Source: CAYZMS01 sp964479625
GTDB lineage: Bacteria; Bacteroidota; Bacteroidia; Chitinophagales; Saprospiraceae
Direction of reading: 5' to 3'
Assembly: GCA_964479625.1 (NCBI GenBank)
Contig: CAYZMS010000021.1
Span: 14,240 to 78,239, forward strand
Length of the DNA: 64,000 bases
Of the stretch, positions 1-9,271 are shown piece by piece. Made by a program: the position numbers and the translations under genes. Within the stretch, counting starts at the first letter, position 1, and each line of letters starts with the position of its first letter. Below the pieces are notes generated by a model, which was not told the DNA's origin, searched no databases, and saw nothing but the letters and a program-made list of their open reading frames with translations.

Positions 1-1
1 C

Positions 2-808
2 GAACTTCGGCGGGATGACCGGTTTTTAACTGGCCTAAGTGTACGTCCTCTTAAGGATAACCGGGTGATCGGTGCCGGTTTTTACCAGGAAAAACGCAAT
101 GGCGGGTCTGATGGTATTTTTACTTTCGAGGTCAACCCGGATGGGTCTGATCTTGACCTCCGCTACATACCTGTTTCCAAGGATCAATACGATGCCGCTT
201 ATCTATATGCCGAGAAAGAAAGCGGCTTCAGCAGCAATAAACGAAAATTTGGCAATTATTATATCGATGAGATTATTTTGCAAGCCTCCGGCGATTGGCG
301 GCTGGTAGGAGAACAACAAATGGATCGACCCGGCACTCCCCAGATTGAATTCAATGACATTTTGGTGGCAGACATTCCGGCCAAACAAAGCCGCCTGAAA
401 ACCTTCATGAGGGTTCCCAAGCGGCAGCTCGGGTTTTACAATCAGGAAGATCTTTTTTCCTATACCAGCTTCAAGCGCAATGATGGTCTTTTCCTTTTAT
501 TTAATGACAGCCCTTCCAATCACGATGACCCTGAAAAGCTTCCCAGGTCTATGGATCTTTATACCGGTGATTCGAGGACGGCCATTGCCATGTTCCATAT
601 AGACGAGGACGGCTCCTGGATGCGCTATAACCTGGCGGGGGCTTTGCAAGCCAAAGGGGTGCAGCAGCTTATTCCGGGACGTTGCCGCCGTTTGTCCAAT
701 GACAAAGGCCTGATCTATGGAGAGAAACGGACCGGGCCTTTGACAGAGCGGGGGATGATCATTAGTTTTGAGTTGGAGCCTTTCGACCAAGGTTCTGAAT
801 CCAATTAA
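2..808 (+). CDS. Hypothetical protein, 5' end outside the window
   Basis: The frame is already open at the left edge, so this is the 3' part of a longer gene and 268 residues are visible. The first in-frame start-like codon is a GTG at 65, but coding character continues upstream of it. The protein is rich in Asp, Gly and aromatic residues with many short predicted strands (for example TFEVNPDGSDLDL early on), which suits an exported beta-rich fold. I see no membrane segment, cofactor motif or catalytic signature and do not recognise the family. Its stop codon overlaps the stop of the convergent gene on the other strand by three bases, so no terminator fits between them. Confidence 0.7.
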   Translation, partial: ELRRDDRFLTGLSVRPLKDNRVIGAGFYQEKRNGGSDGIFTFEVNPDGSDLDLRYIPVSKDQYDAAYLYAEKESGFSSNKRKFGNYYIDEIILQASGDWRLVGEQQMDRPGTPQIEFNDILVADIPAKQSRLKTFMRVPKRQLGFYNQEDLFSYTSFKRNDGLFLLFNDSPSNHDDPEKLPRSMDLYTGDSRTAIAMFHIDEDGSWMRYNLAGALQAKGVQQLIPGRCRRLSNDKGLIYGEKRTGPLTERGMIISFELEPFDQGSESN

Positions 809-1331
809 TTGCTCTTGTCGCGGAGCCGGTGCCAGGCCGAATCGATGCGTTCGAAACGGTCGGCGTAATACCGGCCCGCGAGCAAGACGGCTATGATGAT
901 CAGGCTGCATGGTACATCAATAAAAAGGGAAGCGGGGTTTAGCCCATTTGCCAGGATCATACTGGCCGAATAAAATAAAAAGGTCAAACTAAAAGCCCGT
1001 TTACTACGGGTAGCGCTCAGCAGAGCAAAATAAAAATAGGGGGCAATGAGAAGCAGGGAAACCAGTAAAACCAGCCCGTTCGCATGGTACAGTGCCCCAA
1101 AAAATTGGTAGAATGCAATGCCCCAAAGTCCCAGGCGGCAGTACACCAGCCCCTGCTGGACCTGCATGCGCGCCGGGCGGCCTTCCTGACAGGTTCTGGT
1201 TTTGAGGCTTCTTTTTCCGCTTCCTCTGCTTCCAATTCCTCGTATAACTTTCGGATGAGGGCTTCAATTTCGGGTTTGTGTGCTTGTGCCTGTTCTGAGG
1301 GTTTCGTTTTTCCCACCATACTCTTTTTCAT
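805..1331 (-). pseudogene. Small membrane protein gene, split by a frameshift
   Basis: Two frames on the minus strand make one sensible protein. The first starts at 1331 (MKKSMVGKTKPSE) and gives a charged, Glu/Lys-rich cytosolic segment of about 55 residues. It then turns into Cys/Trp/Phe-rich nonsense. From about 1167 another frame continues with four hydrophobic helices (for example LVLLVSLLLIAPYFYFALL) and ends DSAWHRLRDKSN at 805. A one-base indel between about 1165 and 1260 would explain this. Alternatively there are two overlapping genes, with the second starting at the ATG at 1167. I do not recognise the family. It lies 51 bases downstream of the broken WYL regulator on the same strand, so the two probably formed an operon. 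Confidence 0.5.
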
Positions 1332-1381
1332 TTGTTTACCTCAAAGATCAGGCGGTGGAGTGACAGTTTGTGTCACTGCTG

Positions 1382-2261
1382 TTAAAAAGGAAATTTTTCG
1401 ATCTCTTGCTTCAAAAAGTTCTTGAGTTCCAGGGGCTGCAGGATTTCCACTTCCCCGGGCAGACCGAGTATAAAGCGGCTGATTCCCCGAAAGTCAAGGA
1501 CAGAGCCCCTGAAAAAGTATTGGTCCTTGTCGCGAGAGAGGTTTTGCTCGAAGTGGTGGGAATTCTTCCAGCAAGAGGTGAAAGGCGCGCTGGCTCAGCC
1601 TTAGTTCGACTAGTATCCAGTTTGATCCACTGAACCCGAAAGCATCGACAGCAAGGGCATCCTGGAGGTGGTCGGCAGGCTCTTCCAGCAGTTCTACACT
1701 GCCGATCCGGTCTATTTTAAATTGTCTTTGGGCGGCTGCTTTTCGATCGAAAGCCAAGAGATAGGTGTAATTATCACTAAACTGCAGGGGCTCCACTTTC
1801 CGGTCAGAGATACTTTCGCTAGAGGCTGAATTATAGGCTTTCAGCAAGACGCACCGACCGGCCTGCATGGCTGCATCCAGTAGTTGTACATGGCGATAGG
1901 CGGTGGCCTTGATCAGTTGGTCGGCCCGGGGTATACGGGTATCCATTTGGTTGAGTTGGGCCAATATTCTTTGCGTCAGGGGATGTTCCGGGGCAGCCTG
2001 CTGAAGGAGGTCCTGAAGAAAATAACTCTCCTCAGCCCCCAGTTGTTCCGATCGCCGGCTCCGTTCCTGAATAAGGAAATACCGGTTGTGCTCATCCTTG
2101 TCGATCAGATAGCCCACTTCTTTCAGTAATTCCAAATAGCGATAGATCGAACGTTTGTGCACATCCAGCAGCCTGGCCAGTTGAGGGGCTGTCTTGTAAG
2201 GCCGGGTATTTAGTAGCCGGATCAGCCGGAAGATGCGAAAGATTTTTTACTGGTGAGCCAT
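1382..2261 (-). pseudogene. WYL-domain transcriptional regulator, two disabling lesions
   Basis: The product is a YafY-type regulator: an N-terminal helix-turn-helix (QLARLLDVHKRSIYRYLELL), then a WYL domain expected to sense a small ligand or nucleic acid. The natural ATG at 2261 reads MAHQ and then hits TAA at 2247-2249, after which the expected KIFRIFRLIRLL continues in the same frame. The only later start is a GTG at 2162 inside the helix-turn-helix, which would remove its first helix. Near the 3' end the main frame stops at 1494. A different frame carries the proper C-terminus (SRDKDQYFF, then GISRFILGLPGEVEILQPLE) to a TAA at 1382-1384, with the shift near 1560-1570. Both lesions point to a dead gene, though sequencing error is not excluded. 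Confidence 0.75.
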
Positions 2262-2521
2262 GAAGAATTAATTAAACTGGAGATTTTGGACATAAAATGG
2301 TCGATTCAGGAAAGGAAAAGCTCATAGAATCAGGCATAATGCGCCATCAGTTTACCAACTACATGACCATACTAAGACGATTTGCCGGAAACTTTACAGG
2401 CTTCAACTGTTTTTGGAATTGATCAATATGCCAGAACGCCAACGCGCAGCAAAAATCTCCCGAATTTCGTTCAAATTAAGTATTTACATCAAAACCTACT
2501 TAACCCATTAAATTTTTTAGA

Positions 2522-3139
2522 ATGAAAAAAATTGCATTGTTATGTATCGTCCTTTTCGGGGCTTTAGCTTTGAACGCGCAGGGCGACCGCCCTGGTTACC
2601 TTGGGATTAGCATCGGCGCTTCCATTCCTTTGGGAGATTTTGCAGATGATGATGAGAACAACGAAGACGCAGGCTTTGCGGAAACAGGGATTAGCCTGCA
2701 GACCCCTTTTGCCTATAAATTTGGTGAAACCTTTGGTCTTGCGGGTAATTTGATGTTCAATTCCAACCCCATCGCTGAGTTTGATGGGCAAGAAGACATT
2801 GACGCCTATTGGAACTATTTCGCTGTTTTGGTTGGTCCTTTAGTGTCCTTCGACCTAAGCGAAAAGGTAGCACTAGATCTGAAAGCCACCGGCGGCTACA
2901 GTTCTTCTCAATTTTCTGTTGAAGCCGGCGGTTTCGATATTGATGTAGATGGCGGCAATGGATTTGCTTACGATATTGGAGCCGCCCTGCGGTTAAACCT
3001 ATCGGAAAAAACAGCTCTCCTTTTTGCTGCAGATTACTTTAGCACACAACAAGAATTCGACGACGAACTCTTTGGGGAACTGGAAAATACCATCACCAGC
3101 CTAAATGCCAGCTTGGGCTTTGTGTTTCGGTTGAAATAA
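2522..3139 (+). CDS. Outer-membrane beta-barrel protein
   Basis: The 205-residue product starts with a clear signal peptide (MKKIALLCIVLFGALALNAQ) cut after the usual AQ. The rest consists of alternating amphipathic strands separated by acidic turns (ADDDENNED, DGQEDIDAY) and ends LGFVFRLK, whose penultimate-strand pattern suits assembly by the Bam machinery. This is the small barrel type common in Bacteroidota (OmpW/PorT-like size). The specific role is unknown. It is the only intact gene between about 0.8 and 5.0 kb and ends ten bases before the left inverted repeat of the IS66-type element. Confidence 0.75.
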   Translation: MKKIALLCIVLFGALALNAQGDRPGYLGISIGASIPLGDFADDDENNEDAGFAETGISLQTPFAYKFGETFGLAGNLMFNSNPIAEFDGQEDIDAYWNYFAVLVGPLVSFDLSEKVALDLKATGGYSSSQFSVEAGGFDIDVDGGNGFAYDIGAALRLNLSEKTALLFAADYFSTQQEFDDELFGELENTITSLNASLGFVFRLK

Positions 3140-3149
3140 TAAGTATACT

Positions 3150-3163
3150 GTAACTATTCAGCA
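3150..3163 (+). repeat. IS66-type left inverted repeat
   Basis: GTAACTATTCAGCA, the exact reverse complement of 4428-4441. It begins ten bases after the stop codon of the upstream outer-membrane barrel gene. Confidence 0.9.
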
Positions 3164-3201
3164 AAGCTGAAGATTTAGGAAAATAATATTTATTTTTTGG
3201 G

Positions 3202-4433
3202 ATGCTTCCAGAACCACTACAACAAGCCATCAAAAAATTGCCGGAAGAAAGCCGACTGGTCATAGAGGCTATAGTAGTGTTCTATGAGCATCACTATGAA
3301 TCGAAGATCCAGCAGTTGGAAGCCCGGATCAAAGAATTAGAAGATCAAATCTCTAAAAACAGCAGGAATAGCAGCAAGCCGCCTTCCACCGATGAATTTG
3401 ACAAGCCCGCCTCTAAAAGCCTACGAAAGAAAACCGGCCGCAAGGCAGGCGGACAAAAAGGTCATGAAGGAACGAACCTAAAGATGGTGGAATCTCCGGA
3501 CGCAAAAGAGCTCCACCAAGTGAAGGTTTGTGTGTGTTGCCAAAAAAGTCTTCGTCGGCAAAAAGCCGATTCCATAGAACGCCGCCAGGTATATGACTTA
3601 CCCCCCCGCTGGAGTTGATCATCACCGAACACCAGGCGGAAGTCAAGCGCTGTTCCTGCGGCCATGTCAACCGGTCAGATTTTCCACCGGGCGTCAGCTA
3701 TTATGTGTAGTATGGGCCAAACATAAAGAGCCTGGTAGTGTATATGCAGGATTACCAGTTGTCACCCTATGAACGCACCAAAGAATTCGTTCAAGATGTT
3801 TTCGGCCACCATTTGAGCACTGGCACTCTGTATAATATCCGCCAGTATGCCTTTGATCAATTGGCCACTTTCGAAGAGCGCCTCAAGGCGTTACTGACGG
3901 TAGCCGTTGTGGCAGGCTTCGATGAAACCGGTATCCGGATCATGGCCCAGCGGCTGTGGTTGCATAGCTGTTCTACTTCCCAGCATGCTTATTATGAGCC
4001 TCATGCCAAGCGGGCCCTGTCTGCGGCCACTTTAAGCCAGTATCGAAGTCTGTACGATGACTTGGTGAAAAAAGGGCTTAAAGCCAACCCGTATAAACCG
4101 CCTCCAAAAAAGAAAAGAGGCCGGAAGAAAAAAATGAAGCCTCGAAAACTCGTAGAACGCTTCAGAGATTACGCCGATGATATTTTGAGGTTCTTCTACG
4201 ATTTTAAGGTACCATTTGACAACAACTTCTCCGAACGAGACATCTGAATGATGAAAGTCAAACAAAAGATCTCGGGTTGTTTCAGCAGTTTTGCTGGCGC
4301 CAAATTGTTCACGAGAATCCGAAGTTTTATCGTCACGTCCCGCAAACAAAACGTCAATGTTTTCAAAGCATTGAGGAATTTGTTTATGGATAATTCTATC
4401 GCCTTTCAATTAACCAGTACGCAGGCGTGCTGA
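3202..4433 (+). pseudogene. IS66-family transposase (TnpC-like), inactivated
   Basis: The N-terminus has the coiled coil and the linker SKNSRNSSKPPSTDEF that mark IS66 transposases, then a basic Gly/Lys region (GRKAGGQKGHEG) and zinc-finger cysteines (VCVCCQ, CSCGH). Four lesions are visible. There is a frameshift at a seven-C run (3601-3607). A TAG lies at 3708-3710. An internal deletion after HAKRAL (near 4010) removes much of the DDE catalytic region. A TGA at 4245-4247 replaces the Arg expected between NNFSERDI and MMKVKQKISGCF. The last part (RKQNVNVFKALRNLF) is still recognisable. It cannot make an active enzyme. Confidence 0.9.
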
Positions 4434-4441
4434 ATAGTTAC
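4428..4441 (-). repeat. IS66-type right inverted repeat
   Basis: TGCTGAATAGTTAC, the exact complement of the left end. The stop codon of the transposase remnant lies inside this repeat. The fragment of an outer-membrane protein gene starts at the very next base. Confidence 0.9.
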
Positions 4442-5022
4442 CCCTATTTTTCAAAAGAGAATACTCAATTTAGTATCAGAAGCAGTTTAATCAATTTATT
4501 CCAAAGCTGAAAACAGATCTTACCTTAAGGGGGAGTTATTCTTTTTCAGAGCTGGAATCCTTAATAGAGGAGGAAATTACGATCAATAATGTAGAACATT
4601 ACCAATTTGAAGGTAACTTAAGGACGATTCTACTTAGAGATTTTACCCTTGTCTTGAAAAACCGTTTACGTCTAACGAACACCTATTTAGCATCTGAACG
4701 ATCGTCTACCCTAAACAATTTTGTAAATTGGAGACAGGAATTAAATCTATTATTTAGGCGCGGTCTGTTCAGCGTATCAGCTTCTGTAAACAGAATGAAC
4801 TTTTACAGTTCTACTGGAGACAGCGAATTGATTGGTATTCAGTTCAAAGTTGCCAGGGATATCAAAATCAATGAAAAAGAGGGGAAGGTTGAATTTTTAA
4901 TTAACAATGTTTTGAACACCAGCAACTTTAGTCAAATTAGTTCGGATGCTTTTTTTCAATTTGAATCCTTGGTTGAAGCTGTTCCCCGATTCTTTTTACT
5001 AAAACTCGATTTACCCCTTTGA
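4442..5022 (+). pseudogene. 3' fragment of an outer-membrane beta-barrel (TonB-receptor-like) gene
   Basis: Coding character begins directly at the IS end. One frame reads SKENTQFSIRSSLIN. After a shift near 4490 another continues with FIPKLKTDLTLRGSYSFSEL and runs to the stop at 5022. Repeated long amphipathic strands, the segment FLINNVLNTSNFSQIS and the ending FFLLKLDLPL are typical of the last strands of large Bacteroidota outer-membrane barrels. The 5' part, with signal peptide and plug, is missing, so this is a relic cut by the insertion and further damaged. The exact family is uncertain; an OMP_b-brl_3-type receptor fits best. Confidence 0.6.
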
Positions 5023-5078
5023 ATTGGCTTAGCTCCAAGAATTCAAACTTTTTCCTATTTTGAAAGGAAAAAAAGAAA

Positions 5079-8000
5079 ATGAAGCCTTCCTTATTCCTCT
5101 TCGTTTGCCTGGTTCCTCTATTCATGCAGGCACAGCAACTTACCTCCGAAACACTATCTGGCCTTGAATTGCGCAATATCGGTCCGGCTACGATGAGCGG
5201 AAGGGTAGTAGACCTGGCAGTGGTCGAGCGTGATCCCAAACATTTCTATGTGGCTACCGCCACTGGCGGAGTCTGGAAAACAACGAATAACGGCACTACC
5301 TTCAAGCCCGTTTTCGAAAAAGAAAGCACGCATTCCGTTGGGGCGATCGGTCTGCACCAAACCCACACGGATCACGTCTGGGTGGGTACGGGCGAGCGGG
5401 CCAACCGGCAAAGCTCCTCCTGGGGCGATGGGGTTTACAAATCTACTGATGGTGGCAAGTCCTGGACCAATATGGGCCTGCAGGATACCCGACATATCGG
5501 TCGAATCGTACTTCACCCTGAAGATACCAACACGGTCTATGTGGCCGGCATGGGCCACCTTTGGGGGCCGAATGAGGAACGGGGTTTATATAAAACTACC
5601 GATGGCGGCCAAAGCTGGGAAAACATCCTTTCTATCGATGAACATACCGGAGTGGTGGATGTCGCCATGGACCCTTCCGACCCGGATATCCTGTATGCGG
5701 CGACCTACCAGCGCCGCCGTCGCCCTTATGGCTTTCATGGCGGTGGCCCCGGCAGCGGCCTGTACAAGTCGACTGACGGTGGAGCCAACTGGACGGAACT
5801 GCGCAACGGACTGCCCGAAGGAGAATATGGTCGTATCGGTATTTCGATCTTTCGAAAAGACCCAAATATCGTATACATATGCCTGGAGCAAGGTTACCAA
5901 TACAACGCCTCTACCGCTTACAACCGCCGGAAAGCGGGGATTTACCGCTCAGAAGATAAGGGGGAAACCTGGACCTTTATAAGCGACTGGAATCCCCGGC
6001 CCATGTACGCCAGTCAGATCCTGGTAGACCCCAGCGACGACCAGCGCATCTACATGATGAACCGCTACAGTTGGTCGAACGACGGCGGAAAGAACTTTAC
6101 CTCTCCTCGTCAAAGCCTACACGGAGACGACCGCATCTTCTGGGTAAACCCCAAGGACTCCATGCACGTAATGAAAGGGGATGATGGTGGTCTGGGCATT
6201 TCCTATGATCGCGGTCGAACCTGGAAGTTTACCACCCATCTGCCCGTCAGCCAGTTTTACCGGGTAAGCGTAGATATGCAACAACCCTACAATGTCTACG
6301 GCGGTCTGCAGGACAACGGCAGCTGGATGGGCCCCAGTGAAACCTATCGCAGCGAGGGCATCCTAAACGCCGACTGGGTGAAAACCGGCGGTGGCGACGG
6401 CTTCCTCAACCTGATCAAACCCGATGAGCCCAATAAGTTGTACGTGGAAAGCCAATACCTGGGCCTTTCGGTACTGGATCTGGAGACGAGGCAACGGCGG
6501 AATATCCGACCTGGCGACCCCAAGGGGCGCATTGGCCCTCGCCGCAATTGGGATGCCTGGGGTCCGGGTATTCCCGAGCCTGAACTGGGCAATGCTATGG
6601 CACCCGCCAACTGGGACGGGCCCTTCTTTTTCTCGGCCCACCATCCCAACAAGATCTACGCTGGTACCAACATCCTTTGGAAAAGTGATGACGGGGGAGA
6701 TAGCTGGGAGGCCTACGGTGACCTCACTATCGGCCAAAACCGTCGGGAAATGGAGATCATGGGACAGTATCCCGATTCTTCTACCCATTCCCTGGACGAC
6801 GGTATCCCCTACTGGCCAACCTTGACCGCCGTGGCTGAATCTCCCCTGAGATTCGGCCATTTGTACGTCGGTACCGATGATGGTCAGGTACAGGTTTCCG
6901 AAGATGACGGCACCACCTGGACCAATGTGACCGACCGCTTGCCGGGCTTGCCCAAAATGAGCTGGATCAACACCATCGAAGTTTCCCGCCATGATGCCGC
7001 CACTGCTTACGTGGCCATCAATAATTACCGCAACAACGATTACAGCAACTACGTCTACAAAACCACCGACGGTGGTCAAAGCTGGACTTCTATTACGGGA
7101 GACCTTCCTCCGGAGCGCGTCGCACGTACCCTCCGGGAGGATCCCCGTAACCCGGATCTGCTTTACCTTGGAACCGAACTTGGGCTGTTTATCTCCATAG
7201 ACGGGGGCAACCACTGGGTCGAATTAAAAAACAACCTGCCAACCCTGCCTTTCAACGACCTGGTCATTCACCCGCGGGATAATGACCTGGTGCTGGGCAC
7301 CCATGGCCGCGGCATCTGGATACTGGACAACCTCAATGCCCTTCAGGAATTGAGTCTGGAAAAACTTCAGCAGGAGGCGGCGCTTTTCTCCATTCCCGAT
7401 GCGGAATTGATCAACTACACCCAGGAGGGAGGCCACCGCGGTGATGTGTTTTACCGAGGCGAGAACCCCCCGCGCGGAGCGATCATGGACCTTTACCTGC
7501 GGGAGCCTGTTGCATCAGGGCAGATCGATTTGGCAATTCAGGATATGGCCGGTAACACCATTCGAAAACTCAAGCCGGATACCACAGCGGGTATTCAGCG
7601 CTTAAGCTGGAACGGGCGCTACCCCAACTTAGCCCGCCCTTACCGGGAGCCTTCTTATGAGGACGAGGATCGTAGGCGCTCTGGCCCCAGCGGCCCTTTG
7701 GTCTCTCCCGGATTGTACAAAGCGGTGCTCACGGTCAATGGGAATAGCTACACCCAAACTTTCCGAATCAAGGATGATCCCCGATTAGACATTGACATTG
7801 CAGACCGCACCGACTGGACGGAGTTGTTGATCGAAATAGGAGACCTGTACGAGGGCCTTGTCGGCGATATGAAAGTGTTTATGCCGGTCAAAGAATCCCT
7901 GGATACTCTTCGAAAACAGCAAGAACTTGACGAAACTGCCTTGGGAGAGGTGGACGAACTGGCGCGTATGTATGAAGAGCTGGTCCGACGCACCCGTTCT

Positions 8001-8186
8001 CTTTACGGCGATGTTTCCGGCTGGATGGGGCCCATGACTAGTGACCAACAGGCTCAATTCGATTATTATACCGACATGCGGGGGCAACTGGCACGGCGCT
8101 CTGCCCTCTTTGTGGAGGAGCAAGTTCCCCGGATCAATAAAAAACTGAAACGGGATCAGCGTATTGAAGTGGAGCTAAAAGAGTAG
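5079..8186 (+). CDS. Exported BNR/sortilin-like beta-propeller protein
   Basis: The product has 1035 residues and a signal peptide (FLFVCLVPLFMQAQ) at the N-terminus. About residues 20-740 hold repeated Asp-box motifs (STDGGKSW, TTDGGQSW, STDGGANW, TTDGGQSW), each after a strand pattern such as DTVYVAGMG. These are the blades of a VPS10/sortilin-like or glycosyl-hydrolase-like propeller. A beta-sandwich (TAGIQRLSWNGRYP) and a helical tail (VPRINKKLKRDQRIEV) follow. Annotators often call this family glycosyl hydrolase, but Asp boxes are structural and I see no sialidase active site, so enzymatic activity is not supported. There is no T9SS domain. A paralogue of the same architecture lies at 45978-49274. 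Confidence 0.8.
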   Translation: MKPSLFLFVCLVPLFMQAQQLTSETLSGLELRNIGPATMSGRVVDLAVVERDPKHFYVATATGGVWKTTNNGTTFKPVFEKESTHSVGAIGLHQTHTDHVWVGTGERANRQSSSWGDGVYKSTDGGKSWTNMGLQDTRHIGRIVLHPEDTNTVYVAGMGHLWGPNEERGLYKTTDGGQSWENILSIDEHTGVVDVAMDPSDPDILYAATYQRRRRPYGFHGGGPGSGLYKSTDGGANWTELRNGLPEGEYGRIGISIFRKDPNIVYICLEQGYQYNASTAYNRRKAGIYRSEDKGETWTFISDWNPRPMYASQILVDPSDDQRIYMMNRYSWSNDGGKNFTSPRQSLHGDDRIFWVNPKDSMHVMKGDDGGLGISYDRGRTWKFTTHLPVSQFYRVSVDMQQPYNVYGGLQDNGSWMGPSETYRSEGILNADWVKTGGGDGFLNLIKPDEPNKLYVESQYLGLSVLDLETRQRRNIRPGDPKGRIGPRRNWDAWGPGIPEPELGNAMAPANWDGPFFFSAHHPNKIYAGTNILWKSDDGGDSWEAYGDLTIGQNRREMEIMGQYPDSSTHSLDDGIPYWPTLTAVAESPLRFGHLYVGTDDGQVQVSEDDGTTWTNVTDRLPGLPKMSWINTIEVSRHDAATAYVAINNYRNNDYSNYVYKTTDGGQSWTSITGDLPPERVARTLREDPRNPDLLYLGTELGLFISIDGGNHWVELKNNLPTLPFNDLVIHPRDNDLVLGTHGRGIWILDNLNALQELSLEKLQQEAALFSIPDAELINYTQEGGHRGDVFYRGENPPRGAIMDLYLREPVASGQIDLAIQDMAGNTIRKLKPDTTAGIQRLSWNGRYPNLARPYREPSYEDEDRRRSGPSGPLVSPGLYKAVLTVNGNSYTQTFRIKDDPRLDIDIADRTDWTELLIEIGDLYEGLVGDMKVFMPVKESLDTLRKQQELDETALGEVDELARMYEELVRRTRSLYGDVSGWMGPMTSDQQAQFDYYTDMRGQLARRSALFVEEQVPRINKKLKRDQRIEVELKE

Positions 8187-8192
8187 TCAACC

Positions 8193-8217
8193 GGTTCGCG
8201 AACTTTAGTTCGCAACC
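8193..8217 (+). terminator. Possible hairpin after the BNR protein gene
   Basis: GGTTCGCGAACT and AGTTCGCAACC pair with a single bulged C and a two-base loop, starting seven bases after the stop codon. There is no U-tract, so it may be a transcript-end stabiliser rather than a true intrinsic terminator. The remaining 240 bases up to parA hold nothing I recognise. Confidence 0.35.
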
Positions 8218-8463
8218 CCCAAACGAAGAAATGTACCTCAAAAAAGCTAACAGCCTTTTTCGCCAGCCCATGCAACAATATTTTTCGGTGGCATCTCCAA
8301 CCGCTCCAAGTATTTAGAACGCCATATGCCAATTCCTGGAGATCAGTCATTCAATGGCTGATCTGCAGGAAAAATAACCACATCCAGGTCTTTAAGCCCG
8401 TTCATTATTTTAAAAGTTTTTAAAGTTGTATCTTAACCCACTTAATGGAGCGCAGATAAGCAA

Positions 8464-9258
8464 ATGCAAATGGGACGAATAGTATCCTTATTGAATCATA
8501 AAGGAGGCGTTGGAAAGACGACCAGCGCCATCAATATCGGTGCAGGATTGGTGGAACTAGGCCAGCGTGTATTACTGGTCGACCTCGACCCGCAGGCCAA
8601 CCTGACCATATCATTGGGTGTGCCCCGCCTGCCGGTGACGCTATACGAAGCTATGCGAAGCCAGGGGAGCTTACAACCCCATACCGTTAGAGAGGGCCTA
8701 GATGTGGTACCCTCTCACCTGGATCTGTCGGGGGCGGAAATGGAGTTGATCAATGAGGCAGGCAGGGAGTTCATTCTGCAGGAATTGTTCGACCCATTTA
8801 GGGAGCAGTATGATTTCATCATTATTGATTGCCCTCCTTCTTTGGGGCTATTGACGTTGAATGCGCTCACCTGCAGCGACCTGGTCTACATTCCCTTGCA
8901 AACGGAATTCCTGGCCCTTCAGGGGTTGGCCAAGATCAAGCAGGTTATTCAAAAGGTCCGGGTCCGGCTCAACAGGAATTTGGAGATTGGTGGGGTAATT
9001 GCCACCATGTACGATAGTCGAAAGGTGCTCAACCGGGACGTAGCGGAAACCATTCGAAAGTACTTTGGGGATGCCGTTTTCGAAACTATGATCCGCGACA
9101 ATGTCGCCCTGGCAGAAGCACCTTCCAAAAGAATGGATATTTTTCAATACAGCCCCAATAGTTCCGGCGCAGAAGATTACCTGGCTCTTTGCCGGGAGAT
9201 CCTGGCCCGCATTGAGCAGCAGGCAGCGGCCCCTTCGGACAAGGTAGATCAGCAATAA
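8464..9258 (+). CDS. parA: ParA/Soj-type partition ATPase
   Basis: This 264-residue cytosolic ATPase dimerises on DNA with ATP and positions chromosomes, plasmids or large protein cargoes. The deviant Walker A is KGGVGKTT at residues 13-20, Walker A' is DLDPQ at 40-44, and Walker B is FIIIDCPPS with Asp122. There is no N-terminal helix-turn-helix, so it is the short chromosomal (type Ib/Soj-like) form. The usual ParB partner is absent. Instead a small basic protein starts 14 bases downstream, in the same transcription unit. An ATG two codons further in is an equally possible start. The ATPase call is secure, but the cargo is unknown. Confidence 0.9.
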   Translation: MQMGRIVSLLNHKGGVGKTTSAINIGAGLVELGQRVLLVDLDPQANLTISLGVPRLPVTLYEAMRSQGSLQPHTVREGLDVVPSHLDLSGAEMELINEAGREFILQELFDPFREQYDFIIIDCPPSLGLLTLNALTCSDLVYIPLQTEFLALQGLAKIKQVIQKVRVRLNRNLEIGGVIATMYDSRKVLNRDVAETIRKYFGDAVFETMIRDNVALAEAPSKRMDIFQYSPNSSGAEDYLALCREILARIEQQAAAPSDKVDQQ

Positions 9259-9271
9259 TTCAAGCTAAAAG

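Larger units (their letters stand above)
3150..4441 (+). mobile_element. Degenerate IS66-family insertion sequence (single-ORF type)
   Basis: The element is bounded by perfect 14-bp inverted repeats, GTAACTATTCAGCA at 3150-3163 and its complement at 4428-4441. IS66-family ends typically begin GTA. It holds one transposase pseudogene and no accessory tnpA/tnpB genes, which matches the short IS66 subgroup known as ISBst12. At 1292 bp it is shorter than such elements because the middle of the transposase is deleted. The 8 bases outside each end (AGTATACT on the left, CCCTATTT on the right) do not match, so no target-site duplication remains. This suggests a later deletion or recombination. Confidence 0.85.

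Noticed and set aside
2522..3139. Passenger gene of the IS66-type element
   Set aside because: It ends before the left inverted repeat and has a normal signal peptide and barrel pattern, so it is a host gene outside the element.
6363..7214. Long antisense frame of 283 residues inside the first BNR gene
   Set aside because: It is low-complexity and opposite a strongly coding, domain-rich frame. The similar antisense frame of 259 residues in the paralogue (46779-47558) is a shadow of the same codon bias.
5079..8186. Sialidase or other glycosyl hydrolase activity for the BNR protein
   Set aside because: Asp boxes are structural. No arginine triad or nucleophile pair typical of sialidases could be placed.
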